NCBI RefSeq assembly: GCF_004362825.1
Contig: NZ_SNXZ01000002.1
Location: forward strand, 248,001-312,000
DNA: 64,000 nt
From: Labedaea rhizosphaerae
GTDB taxonomy: Bacteria; Actinomycetota; Actinomycetes; Mycobacteriales; Pseudonocardiaceae
Direction of reading: 5' to 3'
Part shown: positions 1 through 8,988 of the stretch, in pieces
Layout of the letters: the number at the start of each line of letters is the position of its first letter
Position numbering within the stretch: the first letter of the stretch is position 1
The notes under the pieces: model-generated
Database searches by the model: none
The model's input: only the letters and a program-made list of their open reading frames with translations
Told to the model about the DNA's origin: nothing
Translations under genes and position numbers: made by a program

Positions 1-1823
1 AGCGAGCCCTGGACGCCGAACTGGCCAAGGCCGTCGACCCGGCCCACCTCACCCCGGCCGAACGCGCCCGGATCCAGCCGCTGATCGCCGACGCCGAGAA
101 CGCGTTGAACGACTTCATCCAGGTGCGCGACCAGCTGGACGCCATCGCGATCCAGGTCGTCGGCACGATCGCCGGGTTGATGGCCACCGCGTTGACCGGC
201 GGCGCCGCCGGGCCGGTGACGGCGAGCCTGCTGGCCCGGGTCGCGCTGGCCCAGGCGTGCGCCAACGTCGCCGCGGTGTGGGTGGTCAAGGGTGAGCGCA
301 CCACCGGCGGCGAGGCCACGCGGGCCTTCGCCGTCGGCGCGGTGACGGGCGCGTCCCAGCTGCTGGCCTCCGGCCCGGTGATGGGTGTGCTGTCCCAGGA
401 GTACAAGGTCGCGCTGGCCACCGAGTCGGCGCAGGTCGCGGCGGCCGTGGCGGAACGGGAGTTCGCCGGCACCGGCCTCGGCGCGATGAAGGCCGCGGGC
501 GAAGGGCTGGTGTCCAACTCGGTCGGCAGCGCCGTGGACACGGCGAGCCGGTCGGAGACCTGGCGCAAGGGCTTCATCGACGGCCTGCGGCAGACGTTCG
601 AGAAGGCGGCCGAGGGCGGGATCACCGGAGCCGTCACCGGCGCGGCCGCGGAACTGTTCAGCGCGGCGGTGCGCGCCGCCGCCGCGGGCAAGGTCGCCGA
701 GGCCAACCACCTGCTGGGTCAGCTGGAGACCCAGGTGCCGCCCGAGCAGGCCGCCGCCGCCCGCAGCGCGGTCACCGCGGAACTGCAGGACACGCTCGGT
801 CACCCGCCGGGCACCGCGAAGGCGAATGAACAGCAGGCCCCGCTGCTGGCCGAGAGCGGCGGGCACGCCGACGCCGGCTCGCTGCCACCCGAGCACCTGG
901 CCGCGGAGAAGGACGTGGTCAGCCGCAGCCGACCGCAACCGAGCAGCATCGAGGGCTACGTCGACGAGGTCGACCTGGGCAACGGCCACGTCTGGCGGCG
1001 CAAGCCGGACGGCAAGTGGTGCCGGTTCAGCACGCCCAGCGGCTGCGGCACCGAGATCGCCGCGCCGCCGATGTCGGCCGAGGCGCTGGCGCGGGTCGCG
1101 CGCAGCCCCGAGGAGCTGGTGGCACGGGCGCTGGCGCGGTTCGAGCAGAACAAGCTCACCCGCGAGGAGGCCCTGCACCTGCTGGGCCTGACCATGGACG
1201 AGCTGAAGGCGCTGGCCGCCCGCGCCCACACCGACAACGAGCTGAACGCGCTGCTGCAGGACCGGGCCAAGGCGATGGGCGTCGACGTGCGTGCCGACGC
1301 CCAGGAGGCCGGGCGTCCACAAGGGCCGGAGGGCGACGAGAACGTCGCCGACATGAACACCAAGAGCGCCGAGGACATCAAGGCCGAGGCGCTGGCCGGC
1401 ACGCCGTTGCCGAACGCGACCGAGCGCAAGATGTTGCAGGCGGCCGTGGACGACGTGTCGACGCGCCTGCTGCACTCGCCCGAAGAGGCCGCGCAGTGGC
1501 TGTCCGAGGGCGAACGCAAGGCGGTCAACGCGAACCCCGGTAACCTGACCGCGATGTGCTTCGGCAACGCCGTCGAGCGGGCCGTGGCCCACGACCTGGA
1601 GACCATCCCCGCGCTCAAACGGTTCCTGCCGACCAAGCAACGCCCTGGAGTGTCCACTCCGGACATCCAGCTGCCCATCGGGCCCAACGGCGCCCGCGCG
1701 GCGGACATCTTCGCCAACTCGCCCCGCGGCACGGCCGCGCATGCGGGACGCTCCTACGCACCGTTCACCGAGTTCGTGACCTACCCGTCGCTACCGTCAG
1801 GCTGGCGTTTCCCCTCCCTGTGA
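1..1823 (+). CDS. Polymorphic-toxin-like protein, 3' part only
   Basis: The frame is open from base 3 of the window to the stop at 1823, so the N-terminus is missing and about 606 residues are visible. An Ala/Gly-rich hydrophobic segment (about 135-350, with VVGTIAGLMATALTGG) is followed by helical stretches. A compact motif GHVWRRKPDGKWCRFS lies near 985-1032. After a charged linker, a C-terminal domain starts near 1540 with CFGNAVERAV, TPDIQLP and AADIF. The order of hydrophobic or helical body, Trp/Cys connector and short variable C-terminal domain is typical of modular secreted or eCIS-type toxins. The GN-VE, PD and DI residues could belong to a restriction-endonuclease-fold nuclease. No immunity-like gene follows on the same strand. 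The toxin reading is inference; the partial frame is certain. Confidence 0.55.
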   Translation, partial: RALDAELAKAVDPAHLTPAERARIQPLIADAENALNDFIQVRDQLDAIAIQVVGTIAGLMATALTGGAAGPVTASLLARVALAQACANVAAVWVVKGERTTGGEATRAFAVGAVTGASQLLASGPVMGVLSQEYKVALATESAQVAAAVAEREFAGTGLGAMKAAGEGLVSNSVGSAVDTASRSETWRKGFIDGLRQTFEKAAEGGITGAVTGAAAELFSAAVRAAAAGKVAEANHLLGQLETQVPPEQAAAARSAVTAELQDTLGHPPGTAKANEQQAPLLAESGGHADAGSLPPEHLAAEKDVVSRSRPQPSSIEGYVDEVDLGNGHVWRRKPDGKWCRFSTPSGCGTEIAAPPMSAEALARVARSPEELVARALARFEQNKLTREEALHLLGLTMDELKALAARAHTDNELNALLQDRAKAMGVDVRADAQEAGRPQGPEGDENVADMNTKSAEDIKAEALAGTPLPNATERKMLQAAVDDVSTRLLHSPEEAAQWLSEGERKAVNANPGNLTAMCFGNAVERAVAHDLETIPALKRFLPTKQRPGVSTPDIQLPIGPNGARAADIFANSPRGTAAHAGRSYAPFTEFVTYPSLPSGWRFPSL

Positions 1824-1838
1824 GCCGGCTGCCCGCGA

Positions 1839-2276
1839 TCAGATCGGGCCGCACGTGCGGGCCAGAGCTCGTGCGGCGACCTCGGCATCACTGCAGAAGC
1901 CGGTGAGCCTTTGCTTGAGGCACAACAGACCCAGCAGGGTGCCGTCGTCGTCGACCACCGCGAGCCGGCGCAAACCGCGGGCCAGCAACAGCTTGCGTGC
2001 TTGTTCGGCGGGCAGGGCGGCCGAGATCGTCCGGCCCCAGACCCGCGACCGGGTCAGCACGGGCTCGGCGCCGTCGAGGTCGTCGCGCAGGTCGCCGCGC
2101 ACCACCGTGCCCACGAGGCGGCCGAACTCGGTGAGCAGGAGCATGTGGACGTGCTCGTCGGCGAAGCACGCGCGGGCTTGGTCGATGGTGGTGTCGGCGG
2201 GCAACGTCTTGGGCAGGCGCACCACCACTTCGCCGACCGTCTTGCCGTTCAGGTCCGGCGGCGTCGAGTCACACAA
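1839..2276 (-). CDS. CBS-domain pair protein
   Basis: This 145-residue protein consists almost entirely of two CBS motifs, at about residues 12-65 and 75-130. Each ends in the usual hydrophobic strand plus Gly (MLLLTEFGRLVGTVVRGDL and LAVVDDDGTLLGLLCLKQRL). CBS pairs bind adenine nucleotides and act as energy or redox sensors, but no catalytic domain is attached, so the target is unknown. It is convergent with the toxin-like gene, 15 bp from its stop. Three more CBS proteins, all with a BON domain, lie further along the window. Confidence 0.8.
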   Translation of the reverse strand: MCDSTPPDLNGKTVGEVVVRLPKTLPADTTIDQARACFADEHVHMLLLTEFGRLVGTVVRGDLRDDLDGAEPVLTRSRVWGRTISAALPAEQARKLLLARGLRRLAVVDDDGTLLGLLCLKQRLTGFCSDAEVAARALARTCGPI

Positions 2277-2601
2277 GGCTCTGCCGCTCCGGTGCCGGGT
2301 GGTCTCGCACGACGGCCGGCGCCGGAATGGGGGCCGGCGCCGCGCGAGCAGAGTCGTTGAACACCGGTCAAGGGTGCGGGACCACCCGGCGGCCGCTCGC
2401 CTGCCAGGTGTCCCGCATCGCGGTGACGTTGGTCCTCAACAGAACCGGCGCCCAGGAGACCGGCGTCAGCTGAGCGCGCCGGCGAGGGACCCGGCTCACC
2501 GTGGCGGGGGGCCGCCATGCCCTGGCCTGCTCGCGGCCACGTCCACCACCCTCGTCATCGGCTTGGCGGCGGTGCTGCTCGTGGTCGAACTCCAAACCCG
2601 C
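2277..2601. other. 325-bp gap, no convincing gene
   Basis: This lies between the CBS gene and the 3' end of the acetyl-CoA hydrolase gene and should hold the CBS promoter. On the plus strand near 2525-2620 one frame reads like a membrane helix (TTLVIGLAAVLLVVELQT). It has no start, ribosome site or continuation, so at most it is a decayed fragment. I see no repeat or strong hairpin. Confidence 0.4.
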
Positions 2602-3834
2602 TCAGGTCAGCGGGAAACCGAGCAGGCGCCCGGCAGTGCGCAGTTCGGCGCGGGCGTCGGGGTGCGCCACCTGGTCGAGGATCTGCTGGGCCTGATCGGC
2701 GGCGTCGTGCCCCCAGATCGCGGCGGTGCCCTGCTCGCTGACGATGTAGCTGTGCTGGAACGAGGTGACCGGCCCGGCGAGCCGAGGAACGATCGTCGAG
2801 GTGTCCGCCTTGGGGTGCCACGAAGGCAGCGCGATGATCGCTTTGCCACCGGGTGAGTGCAGAGCACCGACGACGAAGTCGGTCTGCCCGCCGAACCCGG
2901 AGTAGATCGCACCACGCACCCGGCTGGCGTTGGCCTGCGCGAACAGGTCGACCTCGAGAGCGCCGTTGACCGACACGAGAGCCCGTTGCCGGGCGATCAG
3001 GCCGGGGTCGTTGGTCTTCTCCGTACGCAGCAACCGCACCCTCGGGTTGCGGTCCACCCATGCGTACAGGCGCGGGCTGCCGAACACGAAGGACGCGGTG
3101 ACCGGGATTTCCGGGTTCAGGGCCCCGGCTTCGTCCAGCGCCAGCACGCCGTCGCTGAACATCTCCGACCACACGGCGAGCCCGCGGTGGGCGGTCAACG
3201 CGGCGAGCACGGCGTCCGGCACGGCACCGATGCCCAGTTGCAGGGTCGCCGCGTCGGGCACCAGCCCGGCCACCCGTTCGCCGATCGACCGGGACACCGC
3301 GCCGACCGGCCGGGGCACCGGGCTCGGCAACGGTTCCTCGGCCTCGATCGCGTAGTCGAGTTCCGCCGTGGCCAGCACGGCGTCGCCGTAGGTGTAGGGC
3401 ATGCGAGGGTTGAGCTGGGCGATCACCAGGCCGCCGCGGGCCCGCGCCGCTTCGATCGCCGCGGGCAGGATGTTCACCTCGGTGCCCAACGACACCGTGC
3501 CGTCAACCGGCACGGAGGTCTGGACCAGGACCACGTCCACGGGCAGCGTCTGAGCGAACATCGTGGGCACCAGCGACAACCGGGACGGGAAGTACCGCAA
3601 CCCCGCCTTGCCGCGCATCCCCGCGCCGACGAACGGCGTCTCGAGCACGACGCCGTCCCGATCGGGGATGCCGTGCTGGGCGTTGAGCATGAACAACCGG
3701 TACGCCTCGACCGTGCGGTCGAGGACCGCCAGCAGGCGCATCGGGGTGGCGAAGTTCCCGCCCGCCACGACCCTGGGCACGCCCGGCAGACCGGACAGCA
3801 CGCTCGCGAGGCGAGCTTCGGTGATCGTCCGCAC
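2602..3834 (-). CDS. Acetyl-CoA hydrolase / CoA-transferase family protein
   Basis: The 410-residue protein matches the acetyl-CoA hydrolase/4-hydroxybutyrate CoA-transferase family, which moves CoA between acyl-CoA esters and acetate or other carboxylates in the cytoplasm. Visible signatures are LGIGAVPDAVL (about 200-210), SEMFSDG (Glu224, at the position used as the covalent Glu in characterised CoA-transferases), VNGALEVDLFAQ and SGFGGQTDF. The length is slightly short of the 430-440 usual for 4-hydroxybutyrate CoA-transferases. Start ATG at 3834. It is monocistronic as far as can be seen, being separated from the upstream gene by a strong terminator. The substrate cannot be read from sequence. 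Confidence 0.85.
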   Translation of the reverse strand: MRTITEARLASVLSGLPGVPRVVAGGNFATPMRLLAVLDRTVEAYRLFMLNAQHGIPDRDGVVLETPFVGAGMRGKAGLRYFPSRLSLVPTMFAQTLPVDVVLVQTSVPVDGTVSLGTEVNILPAAIEAARARGGLVIAQLNPRMPYTYGDAVLATAELDYAIEAEEPLPSPVPRPVGAVSRSIGERVAGLVPDAATLQLGIGAVPDAVLAALTAHRGLAVWSEMFSDGVLALDEAGALNPEIPVTASFVFGSPRLYAWVDRNPRVRLLRTEKTNDPGLIARQRALVSVNGALEVDLFAQANASRVRGAIYSGFGGQTDFVVGALHSPGGKAIIALPSWHPKADTSTIVPRLAGPVTSFQHSYIVSEQGTAAIWGHDAADQAQQILDQVAHPDARAELRTAGRLLGFPLT

Positions 3835-3914
3835 GCGTCAGTATCCCCTGCCGGGCGCGGCCGCTATCGCATCGCGGGTGTGGCGGCAAGCCGCGCCCCT
3901 GGCCGGATGAAAGA

Positions 3915-3953
3915 GGGATCGGGAGCTCGCCCCTGATGTGAGCTCCCGATCCC
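3915..3953 (-). terminator. Strong hairpin after the 755-aa gene
   Basis: A perfect 14-bp inverted repeat (GGGATCGGGAGCTC and its complement) with an 11-nt loop begins 14 bp beyond the stop of the minus-strand gene ending at 3967. No clear T-tract follows, as is usual in high-GC actinobacteria. Confidence 0.8.
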
Positions 3954-3966
3954 CGCCGAGGTCCGC

Positions 3967-6234
3967 CTACGCGGCCAGCATGGCGATCGCCTTGGTCATG
4001 GGGATGACCGTGGCGAAACCGGCGGTGGAGTTGAAGATGCTCTGGCTCACGCTGGAACTGCTGTGCTTGGCGTGTTCCAGCCCCGACGCCCACCGGTGGG
4101 TGCCCGACTGTGCGACGAACAGCGGGTACGTCTCCGCGGTGTAGGTGTCCTCGCACCGGACGTGGTACCAGGTGCCGGGCGTGGGGGTCCTGCCGTCGAG
4201 CACCACGTGGTCCTTGGCGATCTCCACCCCGAGCCAGCCGTTCTTGCCGCTGGGCGCGGGCAAGCTCGCCGGGTCGAGCTGCGACGGGAGCCACTGCCCG
4301 GTCGCCGGGCTGTAGTAGCCCCACACCTCGTGGGACTCGTCGCCCGCGGGCGCATAGCTGATCGACACGAAGTACTGGATCTTGGCGGGGTCGTCGGCGA
4401 ACCTGGTCTTCGCCTGGTTCGTGCGGTTCCACTTGTAGGTCGTGCCACCCACCTCGTACTCCTCGACGAGCCCCTTGGGCGGCTTGGCGAACTCCTTCAC
4501 GGTGAAGGCCTTGATCGCCAGGCCGTGGAAGTCCATCTTGACCAGCGTGGCCATCGACAAGAAGCTGAAGTGCACGTCATCGACGATCTTGTTCAGGCTC
4601 TCGGCGTCCTCGATCTGCGCCGGCGTCCGCGGGAAGATCGACACGATCTTCTTGGTGATCTTGTCGACGATCAGTTCCAGGAAGAAGTTGACCATGCCGA
4701 TGGCGCCGCCGGCGAACTCGAGCTTCGCCTCCATCTTGTCGGCCGCGGTCAGTGCCGTGTCGCCGAGCTTCTCCTTGAGCTTGGCCACGTCCAGCTTGAA
4801 CTCGAACTGACCGGTGTCGCCCTTCTCCACGAACTGGGCGGCGGTCTCGATGCCGGCCAGTTCCTTCGCCTGCTCCTTGAGCTCCTTCAGTCCGATCTTC
4901 TTGGCGGCGGCGGACATCTTCGTCTTCATCTCGGCGGTCAGCTTGCCCTCCAGCTCGGCCCGGATGTAGGCGCCGAAGTCGTCGACCTTGGCCTTCACGG
5001 GCTGCAACGCCTCGACGATGGCCGCCTCGGCGTCGTTCTTGAGGGTGGCGACCTGGCCCTTCCCCTTCGACAGCTTCTCGATCCTCCGTCCGGCGCTCTC
5101 CAGGATCTTCTCGGAGTCCTCGATGCATGCCTTGAAGTACTGCTTGGTGCTGGACATCACGATGGTCTTCGCCAGGTCGGTCAGCGGCATCACGATCTCG
5201 GAAACGCCGGGCGGGCTGGCCAGCAAGCCGCCCTGCAGCGCGGTCTGGACCGACTTGAGCGTGAGGTCCAGTACCTGCATGCGGGTGTGCATGACGTAGC
5301 GCGCGATCGCCAGCGGGTCCTTGTCCATCTTGGCCTTGGCTTCGGTCAGGGCGTGGTTCTTGGCGAAGTTCTTGACCTCGTACTCCAGTTCCGCGGCCTC
5401 GGCGGCCATCTCGGCGGCCGCGATGGCGTTGCTGATGGCACGGAAGACCACGCCGGTCACCCGGTTGTTCTTGAGTCCGAACTCGACGAAGCCGGTGACC
5501 GTCCGCAGGAAACCGCCCGCCTGCTTGATGTCCTGCACCGTGCCGTTCTTGACCATCGACGCCTTGATCGCGGCCGACTCGACCTCCGCGGTCATCCAGT
5601 GCGCCGAGTTGTTGAAGCCCTCGATCGCCGACTCGACCTTGAGGAACTGCTTCTTCGCGTTCTTGTGGTATTCCTTGGCCAACTCGGTGGCAAACCCGCC
5701 CGTCGTGGCGAGGCTGGTCGGCAGGGCCCGGTTGGTCTTGCCCCGCGCCTTGGTCAGCTCGGCGGCAACCCTGGTCCGCCACAGCTCGCCGTCGTTGACG
5801 GCCTTCTGGACCATCTTGATGTGGCCCTCGAGATCGGCGTCCGCCAACGCCTTGCGGATGGCGTCGACCGGGGTCTTGGACATGAACTGGTGCCCGCTGA
5901 GCTCCTTCTGCGTGGCGAGCAACTTCTCGCCGATCTTCACCTCTTTGTCGAAGAACGCCGTTAGGTGCTCGATGTCCGCGGCGAGGCCTTCCAGCTCGGT
6001 CACCTCGACCGAGACACCGCGGTCCTTCGCCCGCTCCTGCGCGGCGTTCGCGAGCTGAGCCGCGCTCGCGGCGGCGGTCAGCTCGGTCGCCACCTCCGGA
6101 TGGACGACCCCGGCCGTGATGACGCCCTGCACGACCAACCGCATCGTGCCGTCCGGGTCGAATGTCCCCTTGTGCTCCTTCTTCTTGCCATGGACAACGT
6201 TCTTGACCTTCTTCGTCACGTCGTTCAGGTCCAT
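3967..6234 (-). CDS. Large helical protein of unknown function
   Basis: I do not recognise this 755-residue protein. It has no signal peptide and begins with a Lys-rich segment (MDLNDVTKKVKNVVHGKKKE). Residues about 30-580 are almost continuously alpha-helical, rich in Ala, Lys and Glu, with several amphipathic stretches (for example IGMVNFFLELIVDKITKKI near 520). The last 160 residues change character to Trp/Tyr/Gly-rich, probably beta structure, with YKWNRTNQAKTRF and VWGYYSPATGQWLPS. The lysine content is higher than in its neighbours. It follows the repeat protein by 37 bp in an apparent two-gene operon closed by the hairpin at 3915. A long helical body with a small beta-rich tail would suit a pore-forming or scaffold protein, but that is speculation. 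Confidence 0.6.
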   Translation of the reverse strand: MDLNDVTKKVKNVVHGKKKEHKGTFDPDGTMRLVVQGVITAGVVHPEVATELTAAASAAQLANAAQERAKDRGVSVEVTELEGLAADIEHLTAFFDKEVKIGEKLLATQKELSGHQFMSKTPVDAIRKALADADLEGHIKMVQKAVNDGELWRTRVAAELTKARGKTNRALPTSLATTGGFATELAKEYHKNAKKQFLKVESAIEGFNNSAHWMTAEVESAAIKASMVKNGTVQDIKQAGGFLRTVTGFVEFGLKNNRVTGVVFRAISNAIAAAEMAAEAAELEYEVKNFAKNHALTEAKAKMDKDPLAIARYVMHTRMQVLDLTLKSVQTALQGGLLASPPGVSEIVMPLTDLAKTIVMSSTKQYFKACIEDSEKILESAGRRIEKLSKGKGQVATLKNDAEAAIVEALQPVKAKVDDFGAYIRAELEGKLTAEMKTKMSAAAKKIGLKELKEQAKELAGIETAAQFVEKGDTGQFEFKLDVAKLKEKLGDTALTAADKMEAKLEFAGGAIGMVNFFLELIVDKITKKIVSIFPRTPAQIEDAESLNKIVDDVHFSFLSMATLVKMDFHGLAIKAFTVKEFAKPPKGLVEEYEVGGTTYKWNRTNQAKTRFADDPAKIQYFVSISYAPAGDESHEVWGYYSPATGQWLPSQLDPASLPAPSGKNGWLGVEIAKDHVVLDGRTPTPGTWYHVRCEDTYTAETYPLFVAQSGTHRWASGLEHAKHSSSSVSQSIFNSTAGFATVIPMTKAIAMLAA

Positions 6235-6271
6235 CGCTTCCGCACCCCTTCAAGGCGTTGGTGGTTTGCCG

Positions 6272-7240
6272 TCAGTTGGCCATGGCCTCGCCGACGAGCT
6301 TGAGGAGCTCGGTCTGGGTGAGGGTCTCGATGCCTTCGATCTTGCGAAGCTCGGCGAGGATCTCCTCGGCGACCACGGCTTCGACGGTCGCGGGGACGGC
6401 GTCTTCGTCCGGCTCGGGCAAGCCCGTCTCGGGACGGCCGGTCTCGGGCTCCGGCGGCGCCGGCTGGAGTGCTTCCAGCTCCACCTTTTCGCGCAGGTCC
6501 GGCAACTCGGCCGCCGTGATCCACGTGTCGTTGACCAGATTGCTTTGCGCGTAGCGGTAGTCCTGCGTTTCGGCGTCGAACCGGCGCCACCAGCCCCGGT
6601 AGGTCTCCCAGCCCTCGTCGGTGCTCGCGTCCACGGCGTCCGCGTGGATGGCCTGCGCGAGCATCACGTCCTGGGTGGCCCAGGTGTCGTCCTTGCGGTT
6701 CGACTGGGCGTAGCGGTAGTCCTGTTGTTCTTCGTCGTAGCGGCGCCACCAGCCGGCGAAGCTGCGCCAGGCGTCGTCGGTGGCCAGATCGACCGCGTCG
6801 GAGTGGATGCCGGAGTCGTCGCCGGCCAAGCCGTCGCCGTTGAGGGGGATCCAGCCGCGTTCCTCGTCCCAGCGGTGCTCACCCTGCTCACCGGCCTGCC
6901 ACCCGGAGCCGTCCCAGAACATGCCGGTGATCCGGTCGGCGGCGTACTCCTGGTCCTCGTCGCTGGCGTAGCGCCCGGTCGGGCGGCGGTAGTCGAGCAG
7001 CCTGCCGATCATGAACCTGGCTGCGTCCCCGCGGGCGTTCTCGTCGGCGGCCAGTTGCTCCAGCGCGGCCTGTAGGTCCGGAGTGGCCGCGGAGTAGACC
7101 GTGTAGAGGCTGTAACCCTCGTCGGTGGTCCACTCCCGGCCGAAGGTGTCGTCGAGGCGCTTGCGCAGTTCCGCGGTCTGCGCGTCGCCGTCGTCGACCG
7201 TCCAGCCGAGGTTCTCCCACAACTGTTGCTGATCCAGCAT
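6272..7240 (-). CDS. Acidic protein with tandem Trp-rich repeats, unknown function
   Basis: This 322-residue acidic protein begins ATG at 7240 behind AGGAGG. Two adjacent units of about 50 residues are near copies: DAWRSFAGWWRRYDEEQQDY followed by RYAQSNRKDDTW, and EGWETYRGWWRRFDAETQDY followed by RYAQSNLVNDTW. Each is preceded by IH(S/A)DAVD. A degenerate third unit (YAADRITGMFWDGSGW) lies just before them, around residues 100-145. The C-terminus is Pro/Glu-rich and then helical. There is no signal peptide or membrane segment. It is the first gene of an operon with the 755-aa protein, so the two probably act together. The Trp-rich repeats look like a ligand or glycan-binding surface, but no family is recognised. 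Confidence 0.6.
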   Translation of the reverse strand: MLDQQQLWENLGWTVDDGDAQTAELRKRLDDTFGREWTTDEGYSLYTVYSAATPDLQAALEQLAADENARGDAARFMIGRLLDYRRPTGRYASDEDQEYAADRITGMFWDGSGWQAGEQGEHRWDEERGWIPLNGDGLAGDDSGIHSDAVDLATDDAWRSFAGWWRRYDEEQQDYRYAQSNRKDDTWATQDVMLAQAIHADAVDASTDEGWETYRGWWRRFDAETQDYRYAQSNLVNDTWITAAELPDLREKVELEALQPAPPEPETGRPETGLPEPDEDAVPATVEAVVAEEILAELRKIEGIETLTQTELLKLVGEAMAN

Positions 7241-7506
7241 GTGCCCTCCTCCGTCGCCGCACTGTTCGGGAACCTTGGAATAATCGGCTCGGAATGCGGC
7301 GTGTGCGACGCCTCAAGGGCAACAAGAAGGGCACCTGGCCAAGCGCCCGATCGAGCAGCGTGACCAGGCCTTCGGCCGGTTCGGCGTGCCCCATCGGCCA
7401 CGGCATCGGCCGATTCCGTGCCCGCGGGTGCTATTGCTCGTGTGTGCACCTGGAACCGCCGGAATTCGGCGTCCACAATGGACCTATGACGACCCGGCGG
7501 CTTCGG

Positions 7507-8019
7507 TCATCGGCGGAGGGTGAGCTGGCGCTGGTGGAAGGCGAAGTGCTGGGCCGGGTAGCGGTAGAGGTCGGCGAGGGTCATGTACGGCTGGAAGAAC
7601 GGATCCCAGCGGGTCGGGTAGTGCATCCCGCGCGCCAGGTCCACTTCGTCGGCGCGATCCAGGCTTCGGTGCAGCGATGCAACGATGTGGTCGAGCCAGC
7701 GCGCCGCACGATGCGGGCCGATCAGGCCGCCGCCGCACGAACCGAGGTAGTTGATCACGTTGAACGGCCCGGTCGCCGCGTTCAGCACCGCGGCGAACCC
7801 GCGGCTCACCGGGTCCGGCAGGCGCCCGAACACGCGCACGAGGACCAGCAGGGCACGCACGATCTGGTAGCCGAACACGAGGTGGAACAGCAACTGCTGG
7901 TTGGTCCACCGGGTGCCCTCGGAGCGCCGGTGCAGGTCGGCGGTCGTGGCGGCGGCCACCAGGTCATGGAAGGCGATGCGGTCTCGTTCCCACTGCTCGT
8001 GCACGTTCCGCCGGTCCAT
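7507..8019 (-). CDS. DinB-like four-helix metal-binding protein
   Basis: The protein has 170 residues, the normal size for the DinB/YfiT superfamily of four-helix bundles that includes mycothiol-dependent maleylpyruvate isomerases and bacillithiol transferases. The three expected metal-ligand histidines are visible: His46 in LLFHLVFG and His158/His162 in HFAFHQRQL. Such proteins in actinobacteria often use mycothiol, but no substrate can be assigned here. Start ATG at 8019. A terminator separates it from the upstream DJ-1/PfpI gene. Confidence 0.75.
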   Translation of the reverse strand: MDRRNVHEQWERDRIAFHDLVAAATTADLHRRSEGTRWTNQQLLFHLVFGYQIVRALLVLVRVFGRLPDPVSRGFAAVLNAATGPFNVINYLGSCGGGLIGPHRAARWLDHIVASLHRSLDRADEVDLARGMHYPTRWDPFFQPYMTLADLYRYPAQHFAFHQRQLTLRR

Positions 8020-8104
8020 GGCGCCACCCTCTCAGCGCGCTCGGTTTCCTCCCCGCAGGGTCCCACCGATGAGCTGAGAGCGTGCCCCAGTGCTCCTGTA
8101 CGCA

Positions 8105-8145
8105 GGATGACCGCGGGCACCCCCAGTCGTGGCCCGCGGTCATCC
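8105..8145 (-). terminator. Hairpin terminator of the DJ-1/PfpI gene
   Basis: A perfect 14-bp stem (GGATGACCGCGGGC and its complement) with a 13-nt loop starts 23 bp past the DJ-1/PfpI stop and lies before the DinB-like start. Confidence 0.8.
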
Positions 8146-8167
8146 TCGCCGCGTGGGCGGCAGGCGC

Positions 8168-8875
8168 TCAGCGGCCCGTCCGCACGCGGTCGACCAGCCG
8201 GTTCCAGGCGATCAACGGCTTGACCAACGTCTGCTTGAAGTCCGTCCGTTCGTCGAGCAACTGCTTGGCGCGCTTGCGAACCGGCTGCGAAGCCTTGCTG
8301 AGGTGACCGGCGTCGAACGGCGGCTGCGGGTCGTACTCGATGGTGAGCTGGATGGCCTCGGCCAGTTCCCGGCCGGCGAGCTCACCGGCCAGCCACAGGG
8401 CGAGGTCGATGCCGGCGGACACCCCCGCCGCGGTGACGACCTTGCCCGAACGCACGATCCGCTCATCCGGGCGCGGCGTGGCACCCATCGCCTTCAACGG
8501 CCCCATGGCCACCCAATGCGACGTGGCCGGCTTCCCGGCGAGGATTCCCGCCGCCGCCAGGATGAGCGACCCGCTGCACACCGAGGTGGTCCACGTCGTG
8601 GTCTCGTGCACCGCGCGCAGCCAGGCGAGGATTTCCTTGTCCACCATGGCCGTCGGCGTGGTCATGCCGCCCGGCACCAGCACGAGGTCCGGCGCCGGTG
8701 TCTCGTCGAGGGTGTGGGTGACGCCGAGCAGCAACGCCTGCCCGTCGGCGGTCAGCGGACCGGTTTCCTTGCCCACGAAGCGGATCTCGGCGCCGGGCAG
8801 GCGGCTCAGCACCTCGTACGGGCCCACGGCGTCCAGCGCGGTGGTGCCCGGGTACAACAGGATGGCGATCTGCAC
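8168..8875 (-). CDS. DJ-1/PfpI family protein, isonitrile-hydratase-like
   Basis: The homologous part begins at the GTG at 8875 (VQIAILLYPG), giving 235 residues; upstream in-frame codons do not look like protein. It has the DJ-1/PfpI class I glutamine-amidotransferase-like fold, with an acidic pair in LDAVGPYE and the nucleophile-elbow Cys at about 100 (TTSVCSGS). Length and motif order resemble bacterial isonitrile hydratase (InhA), which hydrates isocyanides to N-formamides. The subgroup is broad, so this is a family call. The gene is divergent from a GlxA-type regulator whose N-terminal half has the same fold, a common arrangement implying that regulator controls it. Confidence 0.8.
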   Translation of the reverse strand: MQIAILLYPGTTALDAVGPYEVLSRLPGAEIRFVGKETGPLTADGQALLLGVTHTLDETPAPDLVLVPGGMTTPTAMVDKEILAWLRAVHETTTWTTSVCSGSLILAAAGILAGKPATSHWVAMGPLKAMGATPRPDERIVRSGKVVTAAGVSAGIDLALWLAGELAGRELAEAIQLTIEYDPQPPFDAGHLSKASQPVRKRAKQLLDERTDFKQTLVKPLIAWNRLVDRVRTGR

Positions 8876-8988
8876 ACCCCGACCCAACGACGGACGGCAC
8901 CCGCGGGGCAAGGCGCCGCGGCACACGTGGCCGGAATCCTGGGAAACCTGTCCGGACCGACACGCCCCGGGGCTTCTAGCATGGGCTC

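Noticed and set aside
2501-2695. Small membrane protein in the 2277-2601 gap
   Set aside because: A single hydrophobic stretch without ribosome site, sensible start or conserved continuation, and it runs into the convergent gene.
4063-5964. Long Leu/Gly/His-rich frame opposite the 755-aa gene
   Set aside because: Composition is the antisense image of a Lys/Glu/Ala helical protein; no start context.
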